Positions 1 through 6,366 of a stretch of DNA of 22,533 nt are shown in pieces. This DNA comes from JAFNGF01 sp964567045. Its GTDB lineage: Bacteria; Planctomycetota; Phycisphaerae; Sedimentisphaerales; Anaerobacaceae. Under the pieces are notes generated by a model. The model saw nothing but the letters and a program-made list of their open reading frames with translations, made no database searches and was not told the DNA's origin. Each line of letters begins with the position of its first letter. Positions within the stretch are counted from its first letter, which is position 1. The DNA is taken from contig CAZMLE010000059.1 of the NCBI GenBank assembly GCA_964567045.1, positions 1 to 22,533 of the forward strand, given 5' to 3'. Both the position numbers and the translations under genes were made by a program.

Positions 1-321
1 AAGCTCAGCAGATGGCTGCTTGTTAGCCTGTATGAATCTTATTATTTTTATTGAATCCTCCTGGGAGCTTTCGGTAAGTCCGCAGGCGTTGAAAACGATG
101 ACGTCGGCGTCCTTGTAGTCGTCTGTGATAATATGGCTATTGTCACTCAAAAATGCCTGCATTCTGGCGCAATCAATGCGGTTCTCCGGGCATCCATTCG
201 TGATGACGCATACTTTCTTGCTGCGTATCTGCTTAATGCAGGTGTTTTGCTCAAATGCAGCAACATTTCTTTCTTGGCGTTCGGCCTCTAATAGAATCAT
301 TTGCCCCCCCGACTTGTCCAT
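1..321 (-). CDS. MiaB/RimO-like radical SAM methylthiotransferase, N-terminal fragment (runs off window)
   Basis: Reading the minus strand from the left edge gives an open frame whose N-terminal part matches the UPF0004 domain of methylthiotransferases, which add a methylthio group to tRNA or ribosomal protein S12. Visible motifs are KVCVITNGCPENRIDCARM, the counterpart of the TFGCQMN motif with the first cluster cysteine, and then DADVIVFNACGLTESSQEDS, the counterpart of ADVVILNTCSVRE with the second cysteine. The radical SAM core and TRAM domain would lie beyond position 1. The start is either ATG at 321, which has GAGG about 7 nt upstream, or the in-frame ATG at 300. Which subfamily (MiaB, RimO, MtaB or another) cannot be told from the fragment. 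Confidence 0.72.
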   Translation of the reverse strand, partial: MDKSGGQMILLEAERQERNVAAFEQNTCIKQIRSKKVCVITNGCPENRIDCARMQAFLSDNSHIITDDYKDADVIVFNACGLTESSQEDSIKIIRFIQANKQPSAEL

Positions 322-682
322 TGTGCCTCGTCCATCGTCCTTTATGAGGAGATGGATGGCCGAAGATGGACGAAGTTAATGTTTGTTACCAAGTTGCTGC
401 GCCTGGATGAAAAGTCAAAACACACGAATTCAAAAGGCAGCTACCCCCCTTGTGAATGCTTATCAGTGTTTCTGAACCGCCCCCATTTAGATGTATTATA
501 TGGTTTTCTACGCCTCAAATCAAGGAAAAAACAGGTAAAAATATCACCTTTTGCGTATTTTCAAAGTTTCTGCTTTTATTTAAGGACTTTATCGGACGGT
601 TTTGGTTTCTCGCTTTGTAAATATATCGCCTATAAGATCTGCTTGTCTTTCCGCAGACCGCGGTTGCTTGACGCTTCTTTAC

Positions 683-710
683 GTCACTGCGACCCGAGCC
701 GAGGAATCTA
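683..710 (+). repeat. REP-like element, copy A
   Basis: The element begins GTCACTGCGA and ends CCGAGGAATC. The reverse complement of 3364-3394 has the same framework (GTCATTGCGA ... CCGAAGGAATC), so these are two copies in opposite orientation. Intergenic sequences of the form GTCATTGCGA...GCAATC are familiar from many bacterial genomes. Confidence 0.5.
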
Positions 711-749
711 TTTTTGCAGGTCATTACTGGCGTGCGGAGTTTGGTTAAT

Positions 750-847
750 CCTGTACGCTATACCCTGTACGCTATAATTTGTATGCTATACGCTATACGC
801 TACAATCTGTATCCTGTACGCTATACCCTACACGCTGTACGCTGTAT
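750..847. repeat. Degenerate tandem repeat of the word (C)TGTACGCTATA
   Basis: About ten imperfect 8-13 bp units follow one another, alternating CTGTACGCTATA, TATGCTATACGC and CTACACGCTGTACG. The spacing is irregular, so it is not a simple microsatellite. It lies between the 3' end of the minus-strand gene ending at 916 and the REP-like element. Confidence 0.7.
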
Positions 848-915
848 TAAAAAATTCAGCGTTGCCTGCCTAAAATAACCGCATCCAAGCTGAGCAGGGA
901 ACGAGTCCAAAGACG

Positions 916-2097
916 TTATTTGATGTAATATCCTGAGGTCCCCCGTAACTTCTGCACCCATATTTTGCCATCTTTCTCAAATTCAACTCTGTCTGGATGT
1001 ATCTTGTGAACCTTGAAACCGTTTGCTATGTGGCCCTCGTGTAAGATTTGTCCCTCAAACACTATTGAGGATTGGCCATTTTTAGAAGAGCAGATTGCAC
1101 TTATCAGTCCTGGGCCTCCTTGTAGTTTTATTTCAGTGCTTTCCTTTAATCTCCGTTTTGCGGCGTACACATTTTCCCTAAGATTGTTCACATACTGTTC
1201 CAATTCTGCTAAGTGACCTTCTTTTTTTCGCTTCAGATTTTCAAACTCCGAACGGATACCCTCTTTGGAATTTCTTATCTGTCTGATTTCTGACTCGTAT
1301 CGGCCCCCTGGGTTACCTACTACGAAGGTATGGGTGGTGCCCGAAAAGTAACCATCTGTCCATGTATAGCCATGCGTGATTGCATAGCCGCCTGCTGTGG
1401 CGTGGCTATCCGCTAATCCGTAGCTGTTGCCAATTAAGTAACCGCTTCTATGCGATGTTATGTTCTGCATGTTCTGGCAAAATCGGCCCCAAGCCAGCTT
1501 CTCCTCATCATCAAGCCGTTCGAGCATTTCCTGCGCCCACTCCTGCAAAATAATGAGATTATTTAGATACCAATTTTCGATTTTCTGCCGCTCCTCCACG
1601 GCATATTTGCCTATGTTTTTTAGTTCCATGTCCCACTTTTCAATTTGTTGCTGCTCCTGTTGTTTGAGAAAATGCCCCCGTTCTCCCTCCCTGTCCAATT
1701 TTTCATAGTGACTAATTAGCACGGGCGTATCTTCTTTTGAAGAAGTCGACAGAGGCTCTGCAGAGCCTGTTTTGAAGAAGCTCAGTAAAATCGTCAACAT
1801 TAGAACAATAACAAGAACCCAAAGAAGAACCCATTCAAGGTGTTGCCTGGTTTCGCCTTCGCTAGTTCCGGCATGAGCCACAGGACTGCTTTCTGGATTG
1901 GCGGCTCTTAGACGAAGTAGTGTTTCCCATAAACCTCTCCGTCTCGCTTCAGTTTCGATCACAGCGCACAGCGAAAACGGAAGCAGGTCCCAATGCTCCA
2001 CCGTAGTTTCTATCACAACCGGACTTATTTCTTCTCGTCTCCACGCTTCACCTATTTTGTGAATTATCGTTGCTGGTTCAGGCATTTGTTGTTCCAT
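916..2097 (-). CDS. Hypothetical membrane-anchored coiled-coil protein with a GspB/PilP-like C-terminal tail
   Basis: I do not recognise this gene as a whole. The 393-aa product (ATG at 2097) has a cytoplasmic-looking N-terminus, one membrane segment at about residues 89-108 (WVLLWVLVIVLMLTILLSFF), and long charged helices likely to form coiled coil (about 130-210 and 265-320). A Gly/His/Tyr-rich insert lies between the helices at about 214-264. The tail at about 330-384 (IVFEGQILHEGHIANGFKV, then DRVEFEKDGK) resembles the small beta domain at the end of GspB/PilP-type secretion and pilus proteins. ATG at 2097 has GGAGG 12 nt upstream; an in-frame GTG at 2163 would add 22 residues but would overlap the inverted repeat at 2164-2196. 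It is transcribed divergently from the HEPN-like gene. Function unknown. Confidence 0.65.
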   Translation of the reverse strand: MEQQMPEPATIIHKIGEAWRREEISPVVIETTVEHWDLLPFSLCAVIETEARRRGLWETLLRLRAANPESSPVAHAGTSEGETRQHLEWVLLWVLVIVLMLTILLSFFKTGSAEPLSTSSKEDTPVLISHYEKLDREGERGHFLKQQEQQQIEKWDMELKNIGKYAVEERQKIENWYLNNLIILQEWAQEMLERLDDEEKLAWGRFCQNMQNITSHRSGYLIGNSYGLADSHATAGGYAITHGYTWTDGYFSGTTHTFVVGNPGGRYESEIRQIRNSKEGIRSEFENLKRKKEGHLAELEQYVNNLRENVYAAKRRLKESTEIKLQGGPGLISAICSSKNGQSSIVFEGQILHEGHIANGFKVHKIHPDRVEFEKDGKIWVQKLRGTSGYYIK

Positions 2098-2163
2098 ATG
2101 GGTTGTACGCCTCCAGGACAAGACGATATTTCCGCCACCTGATACATTATCGGCCAAAAACAC

Positions 2164-2196
2164 CCCTAAATTGAGCAGAAAGTCCGTTATTTAGGG
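2164..2196. promoter_or_regulatory. Inverted repeat in a divergent promoter region (candidate operator)
   Basis: CCCTAAAT (2164-2171) and ATTTAGGG (2189-2196) are perfect reverse complements separated by 17 bp. They lie in the roughly 170-bp gap between two divergent genes. The spacing fits a dimeric regulator binding both half-sites; no regulator gene is adjacent. Confidence 0.4.
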
Positions 2197-2267
2197 CAAA
2201 CCAATTGCCGATAAAATAAACACGTCTCATGGATTTACAAGTGCGGAATTAAAGGTGTTCTTAAAAC

Positions 2268-3341
2268 ATGACCACTGCGGTAACAACAGAGGACATTAAC
2301 GAACTCTTGGGTCTATTTCAGCAACTGGAAGCACTGCTTAGACCAGAGTTGCCAGCGAAAAGCAACGAGTTATGGGAAGAATCCTTAGAGCAAGCCAAGC
2401 AAGAACTGGCGGAAGACCTAAAAAGATGGCAATGCGGGTTTACGCTAAGGCCGGGTGGCAACAACCGGGCGCGAAAATCCAGCAAAGCGAAACAGAAAGA
2501 AATCCAGGCAGAATATGAAAGCCGTGTCACAGAAATTGCAGAAAAAAAGTACTATGCGAAAGACCCTACTTATGCCAAAGCGGTTGACGAAGCGAAAAGC
2601 CAAACCGACGAGGTGTTGAAAAGTATAGACCATTTACTCCTGGCTATTCGACAACCACTGCTGCAATTTCCCAGAGTACAAGACAGCCCTCTTGCTGTGG
2701 ACTGGAAAAAACACATCAGAAATTACTATCCTTTCCTAGATAAAGACAACTTATCGTATCAGGTTCGAGAGGGGATAGACGTTTTACAGGCCTTGAAGTT
2801 GCAGTTTGAACGCCAGCAGAGAAAAGAAATTGAATCACAACAATACCACGCGGAACCAGAGCAAAAGGCTCAAGGGAGCAAGATTATGATAACGGCGAGA
2901 ACAAGTAAGGAGAATTGGGAAGCCATAAGAAGTGAATATGACATCAGTAAGAAGGATTTTGGCAAGAAGATTAACTTCGTGTCGGATTCATTCAAAAGGA
3001 AAATCATATTTCGTGATGTTGAACACGCATTTGTATTAGCGTCACAGGGTTTCTCGAAACCAGCCCTTATTATAGCTGGAGGTGTCATTGAGGAGTTACT
3101 AAGACTGTACCTGGAACATAAGAAGATTGAGCCAAAATGCGAGAAGTTCTTTTCCTATATTGAGGCTTGCGAGGACAACGGCCTTCTGAAACGTGGAGTT
3201 TCTCGTCTGACTGATTCAATAAGGGATTTCAGAAACTTGGTTCATCTCAAAAATGAAGAAACAAACAGACATACCGTATCAAAGGCAACTGCAAAGGGTG
3301 CTGTTTCCTCTATATTCACTATTGCCAATGATTTTCAGTAG
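2268..3341 (+). CDS. HEPN/DUF4145-like protein with N-terminal coiled coil
   Basis: The 357-aa soluble product has a charged, helical N-terminal two thirds. Its C-terminal domain (about residues 225-357) looks like the HEPN/DUF4145 group. An ASQGFSKPALIIAGGVIEELL helix is followed by RDFRNLVH (R319 to H326), which fits the Rx4-6H signature of HEPN domains. Many HEPN proteins are RNases in toxin-antitoxin or defence systems, while others are inactive scaffolds; the sequence does not decide which this is. The start ATG has AAAGGTG about 11 nt upstream. It is divergent from the membrane/coiled-coil gene, and the stretch downstream is repeat-rich. No antitoxin-like partner lies next to it on the same strand. 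Confidence 0.55.
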   Translation: MTTAVTTEDINELLGLFQQLEALLRPELPAKSNELWEESLEQAKQELAEDLKRWQCGFTLRPGGNNRARKSSKAKQKEIQAEYESRVTEIAEKKYYAKDPTYAKAVDEAKSQTDEVLKSIDHLLLAIRQPLLQFPRVQDSPLAVDWKKHIRNYYPFLDKDNLSYQVREGIDVLQALKLQFERQQRKEIESQQYHAEPEQKAQGSKIMITARTSKENWEAIRSEYDISKKDFGKKINFVSDSFKRKIIFRDVEHAFVLASQGFSKPALIIAGGVIEELLRLYLEHKKIEPKCEKFFSYIEACEDNGLLKRGVSRLTDSIRDFRNLVHLKNEETNRHTVSKATAKGAVSSIFTIANDFQ

Positions 3342-3363
3342 ATTGTTGGGGCTGGTAAGAATA

Positions 3364-3394
3364 GATTCCTTCGGCCTGTCGGCCTCGCAATGAC
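3364..3394 (-). repeat. REP-like element, copy B, inverted relative to copy A
   Basis: Reads GATTCCTTCGG ... CCTCGCAATGAC on the plus strand, with a GGCC-TGTC-GGCC palindromic core. It shares its framework with the element at 683-710 in the opposite orientation. It sits just past the stop of the HEPN-like gene. Confidence 0.5.
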
Positions 3395-3395
3395 C

Positions 3396-3511
3396 GTAAT
3401 GAATATTGAATACTGAACAAGGAATAAAGAACGCCGAAGTAAAAAGACGCAGGAATGACGCCCTTTCGCCCGAATAACAAAGCACGGATCACGATTCACG
3501 GGTCACGAGCG
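3396..3511. repeat. Word-like degenerate repeats between convergent genes
   Basis: Two short islands of near-repeated words lie here: variants of GAATATTGAATACTGAA (3396-3432) and of ATCACGATTCACGGGTCACG (3484-3511). The second overlaps the 3' end of the transporter gene. No coding potential is seen between 3342 and 3502. Confidence 0.5.
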
Positions 3512-4429
3512 ACGGCTTATGTGCTGCTGGGCCCAGATGGCAAGGGCGGAACCAGCCAACAAAACCACTCCGAAAAATAGCTGAAACCCGGTCAACGTTT
3601 CGCCAAAGACGATATGGGAAATCGCAAAAACGGCAAATGGCTGCGCCAAAACTACCAGAGCAGGAACTGTCGCTCCAATGCGTTTTATGGCCGTGTAATA
3701 AAAAACGTGAGATAGTGCTATACTTGCAACGGCGGAGATCACCACACAAGCCCAGGGCCAAGCAGGCATCTTCAGGCAATCGCTTAATCTGCCAAACATC
3801 AGCCCAAGCGCAAAAAGCCCAGCTACCGTATAGATACTTATCACCGAAAAGCCGCTGCGAGAGTCGATGTCCCTAAAAGCGACCTTGACTGAAAGCGTGT
3901 ACGCCGCCCACATAAGCGATGTCACCAAGCCAATGATAATGCCCGTCCTGGTCCCATGTGCGGTGAAATCTTGCTTAAAGTAGACAACGCCGATCACGCC
4001 GACCATAGAAAGAATCAAGCCGCCCCAGAAATATCTGCTGCGACCCAGTGACCTCTCATCGGCAAAAAATATCAGCGAGAAAGCGGCGATCCAGATGACT
4101 GAGGATTTGTTGAGCAGCACCATAAAGGCGGGATCGACATAATAAAATGCCGCCGCCCACAAACTCTGGAAGGCGATATTGGCGCCGCTGGGTAAAAGCG
4201 CCCTTCGCCAGACATTCGTTTCGATACGCTTTGTTTTCAGCCCGAATAGCAGAAACGGCAGCCAAAAAAGGCAGGCCACAGAGTACCGCAGCACATTTTG
4301 GGTCCACAGATCGACGTGCCCGGTCAGGTATTTTATGAAGTTCGGCCCCAGCGACCAGAGTACCAGCGACCCCAGACAGGCAAACGTAGCCGGGACGTCG
4401 AATCTTTTAATGGTCGCGCCCCCTGTCAC
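3503..4429 (-). CDS. EamA/DMT-family transporter
   Basis: This is an integral membrane protein of about 308 residues with ten hydrophobic segments in two repeated five-helix halves, the layout of the EamA (drug/metabolite transporter) superfamily. Typical features are the N-terminal CLGSLVLWSLGPNFIKYL helix and, in the second half, YYTAIKRIGATVPALVVLAQ followed by FGETLTGFQ. The substrate cannot be predicted. I chose GTG at 4429, which has GGAG 7 nt upstream; an in-frame TTG at 4450 is the alternative. It lies 54 bp (33 bp if TTG) downstream of lpxB on the same strand and is probably cotranscribed, so an envelope-related export role is possible but unproven. Confidence 0.85.
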   Translation of the reverse strand: MTGGATIKRFDVPATFACLGSLVLWSLGPNFIKYLTGHVDLWTQNVLRYSVACLFWLPFLLFGLKTKRIETNVWRRALLPSGANIAFQSLWAAAFYYVDPAFMVLLNKSSVIWIAAFSLIFFADERSLGRSRYFWGGLILSMVGVIGVVYFKQDFTAHGTRTGIIIGLVTSLMWAAYTLSVKVAFRDIDSRSGFSVISIYTVAGLFALGLMFGRLSDCLKMPAWPWACVVISAVASIALSHVFYYTAIKRIGATVPALVVLAQPFAVFAISHIVFGETLTGFQLFFGVVLLAGSALAIWAQQHISRRS

Positions 4430-4483
4430 CGTGCTGCTCCAAATCCTCAAGAAGAATTGTTGTCACAATGTCCCGCAAAGCAC

Positions 4484-5635
4484 TTACTCAAGCATGTGCA
4501 TAACAATCTTGGCAACTTCCTGGCGAGCTTTCTTCTCAGCCAACGGTTCAGCCAGCTTGATCAGCTCATCGCTAGTGTGAGTTAACACGTCCTTGTCTCC
4601 CAGGAGTTGCTCAATGCTCTTCACAATCGGGTCGATAGATGTGAAGTACGGCATAAATTCCGGCACTAATTCCTCCCCTGCCAGAATGTTAACCAGGGAC
4701 AAATATCTTGTCTTTACCAGCCATCGCCCTACCAGGTGCCACAAGAATCTGCTTGATTGGTACATTATCACCATTGGGCACCCAACCGCCGCCACCTGCA
4801 GGGTGGCACTGCCACTTGCCACAAGCGCAAAATCCGCCATTTCAGCGGTAGAAACTACCGACCCGACCGTGTAATCAGATTCAAAACCGGCGATTTGCTG
4901 GCCTTTTAATACCTCCTCTCGCTGGTCATCCACAGCGACCGTGACGAACGTTGCACCGGCATATTTGTGCTTTATGGCAAGTGCAATCTGCTGCATCGGC
5001 TCCCAGAGCGAGTCGATCTCAGCAGCTCTTGAGCCGGGCATAATCGCCAATCTTAAGCTCCTGGGTTCAAAAGACTTATAGCTTCTTCTGTACCGACTCA
5101 GGCTGCCGGCTAAATCGTCAAGCAGAGGGTTGCCCACAAAGACGGCGTCAATGCCTTCTTGGCGAAACCAATTTTCTTCGAAAGGCAGTATACAGCAGAG
5201 TTTATCGCAATATTTCCGCAGTTTGCCGATGCGCCAGCCAGCCCAGGCCCAAAGCTGTGGGGCAACGTAGAAAAGCGTCTTAATGCCCGCTTTTTTGGCC
5301 GCTCTTGCGATGTGAAAGTTGAAGGACGGCGAATCGCACACAATGACCAGATCGACATTATTGCTTTTCAGAAAATGACTTATGCGCCTTATCAGCCCGT
5401 AATAATAGCCGACCCGGCTGAAAACCTTATATATCATTACGGCCTTGCCGGCGGTATCTTCGAGCAACTTACAGCCGGCTGCTGCCATTTTCGGCCCACC
5501 CACGCCAAAGAACTCGATATTGTAAGTGCCTTGCCGCAAAGCACTTATCAAATCCGCACAATGGGCGTCGGCACTCGCCTCGGCGGCGCTTATAAAAACC
5601 CGATTTGTTCTTGCTTGGCTGGCCATAAAGTGCAT
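4484..5635 (-). CDS. lpxB: Lipid-A-disaccharide synthase
   Basis: LpxB (GT19) joins UDP-2,3-diacylglucosamine and lipid X to form the lipid A disaccharide at the inner membrane. The 383-aa product has the family landmarks in order: ISAAEASADAHCADLISALR near the N-terminus (usual form GEASGD), FFGVGGPKMAAAGC, IVCDSPSFNFHIA (usual form IDxPDFN, first Asp kept, second replaced by Ser), FYVAPQLWAW, MPGSRAAEI, ASGSATLQVAAVGCPMV and NILAGEELVPEF. Length is normal. The start is ATG at 5635 or 5626; neither has a clear ribosome binding site. It heads a likely operon with the EamA transporter; no other lpx gene is in the window. It implies a Gram-negative-type outer membrane. Confidence 0.95.
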   Translation of the reverse strand: MHFMASQARTNRVFISAAEASADAHCADLISALRQGTYNIEFFGVGGPKMAAAGCKLLEDTAGKAVMIYKVFSRVGYYYGLIRRISHFLKSNNVDLVIVCDSPSFNFHIARAAKKAGIKTLFYVAPQLWAWAGWRIGKLRKYCDKLCCILPFEENWFRQEGIDAVFVGNPLLDDLAGSLSRYRRSYKSFEPRSLRLAIMPGSRAAEIDSLWEPMQQIALAIKHKYAGATFVTVAVDDQREEVLKGQQIAGFESDYTVGSVVSTAEMADFALVASGSATLQVAAVGCPMVIMYQSSRFLWHLVGRWLVKTRYLSLVNILAGEELVPEFMPYFTSIDPIVKSIEQLLGDKDVLTHTSDELIKLAEPLAEKKARQEVAKIVMHMLE

Positions 5636-5691
5636 TTGTTAACAAGAATTGGGCAAAACAGCAAACAGATAGTGGTGGAATTCGCAAATCA

Positions 5692-5728
5692 GAATACAGA
5701 GGACAGAGGACAGAAGACAGAAAACAGC
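5692..5728. repeat. Short tandem repeat of GACAGAGGACAGAAG
   Basis: Imperfect 7-bp units (GGACAGA, AGACAGA, AAACAG) follow one another upstream of lpxB. Confidence 0.6.
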
Positions 5729-5872
5729 GGATTAATTCTGGACTTGGTTTGTCGTTTTTTAGGGTTTGCCAGGCACGTTGCATTTGGACACGTGGTTGTT
5801 AAGACTTTTGGCAAAAATTTTTATAAGTGCTTATCTGACAAGAGCATAAATGCAAAAGTAAAAAAGTCCAAA

Positions 5873-5940
5873 AATGAGCAGAAATGCGCAGAAATTGACA
5901 GAAATGCGCGCGTTTTGAACAGAAATGAACAGAAAATGCG
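5873..5940. repeat. Degenerate repeat of (GC/GA/AA)CAGAAATGCGC
   Basis: Six or more imperfect 8-14 bp units built on CAGAAATG, several followed by CGC, are strung together. It is one of several word-like islands in the gaps of this window. Confidence 0.65.
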
Positions 5941-6193
5941 CACTTTTTGACGCGTCTACAAAATTGTATTTGACTTTCCCAGGAGCCCTCGATTCCTGGC
6001 ACGCTAATTGCGGAGGCACGGACAAACACAGACTCAAAACGGACAGGCACGGGCTAATCGTGACTCGATTCTGAATACCCGATTTTTGATACTCGATAGC
6101 GATGCGGAAGAAAAGAATTCTGCTTTTCTTTGCCGAGTTTCAGGGTAAAATGAATTAAGAGACGTGAAGCGCTTTCAAACAGTGTCGCTCGTG

Positions 6194-6289
6194 AAAAAGG
6201 TTTGCCCCATTAGGCATTGGTCAATGCCTAATGGGGCAGTGCCTGCGTAGCTTGCGCTACTTGTTATGGCAAGCATACAAGCACGGATC
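6194..6289 (-). ncRNA. tracrRNA of the type II-C CRISPR-Cas9 system
   Basis: The RNA pairs with the crRNA repeat and holds it in Cas9. Aligning the array repeat to the minus strand at 6293-6263 gives 22 identities in 31 positions without gaps, and three of the nine mismatches still allow G-U pairing. The longest run, GATCCGTGC, is 9 nt. After the anti-repeat comes a nexus hairpin, GTAGC-GCAA-GCTAC (6260-6247), capped by a GNRA loop. The 17-bp terminator stem and a U-tract follow. A promoter sits just upstream and predicts a start near 6289, so the RNA is about 95 nt and begins inside the anti-repeat. It is divergent from cas9. The call rests on my own alignment, not a covariance search. Confidence 0.88.
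6195..6238 (-). terminator. Rho-independent terminator of the tracrRNA
   Basis: A perfect 17-bp inverted repeat (6203-6219 and 6222-6238, inner arm sequence GCCCCATTAGGCATTG) is followed on the minus strand by AAACC and a run of five T (6195-6199). The terminal TGCCCC...GGGGCA stem resembles the last hairpin of the N. meningitidis tracrRNA. Confidence 0.88.
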
Positions 6290-6295
6290 GATTTG

Positions 6296-6325
6296 AGAAT
6301 ACCATAGAGGGCGGAGAAAAGTCAA
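6296..6325 (-). promoter_or_regulatory. Promoter of the tracrRNA
   Basis: On the minus strand TTGACT (6325-6320) is followed after 18 bp by TATTCT (6301-6296), with TGG directly before it as an extended -10. The predicted start is about 6289, the first base of the well-paired GATCCGTGC block. Confidence 0.7.
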
Positions 6326-6366
6326 GAGCAAAGATCAAAAATTCCAGAAATCGGGAGGCGAAGATT

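Larger units (their letters stand above)
322..915. other. 594-bp non-coding stretch rich in short repeats
   Basis: I see no credible gene here; the open frames lack ribosome binding sites and protein-like composition. The stretch holds a short duplicated motif (325-375, variants of GATGGACGA), a REP-like element (683-710) and a run of degenerate TACGCTATA words (750-847). The upstream regions of the left-hand gene and the 3' end of the next minus-strand gene lie at its edges. Confidence 0.6.
5636..6193. other. 558-bp non-coding stretch with three repeat islands
   Basis: No supportable gene is present between lpxB and the tracrRNA. It holds GACAGAGGACAGAAGACAG-type repeats (5692-5728), an AGAAATG-based island (5873-5940) and TCGATTCTGAATACCCGAT words (6063-6098). 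The lpxB promoter must lie here on the minus strand, but I could not assign it. Confidence 0.6.

Noticed and set aside
301..777. 158-codon plus-strand frame and the 69-codon minus-strand frame at 515-724
   Set aside because: No ribosome binding site, no domain-like features, and both run through repeat sequence.
4179..4580. 133-codon plus-strand frame
   Set aside because: Antisense to the EamA transporter and the end of lpxB.
5159..5950. 263-codon plus-strand frame
   Set aside because: It lies largely antisense to lpxB, which has strong family motifs, and its remainder translates the word-like repeats.
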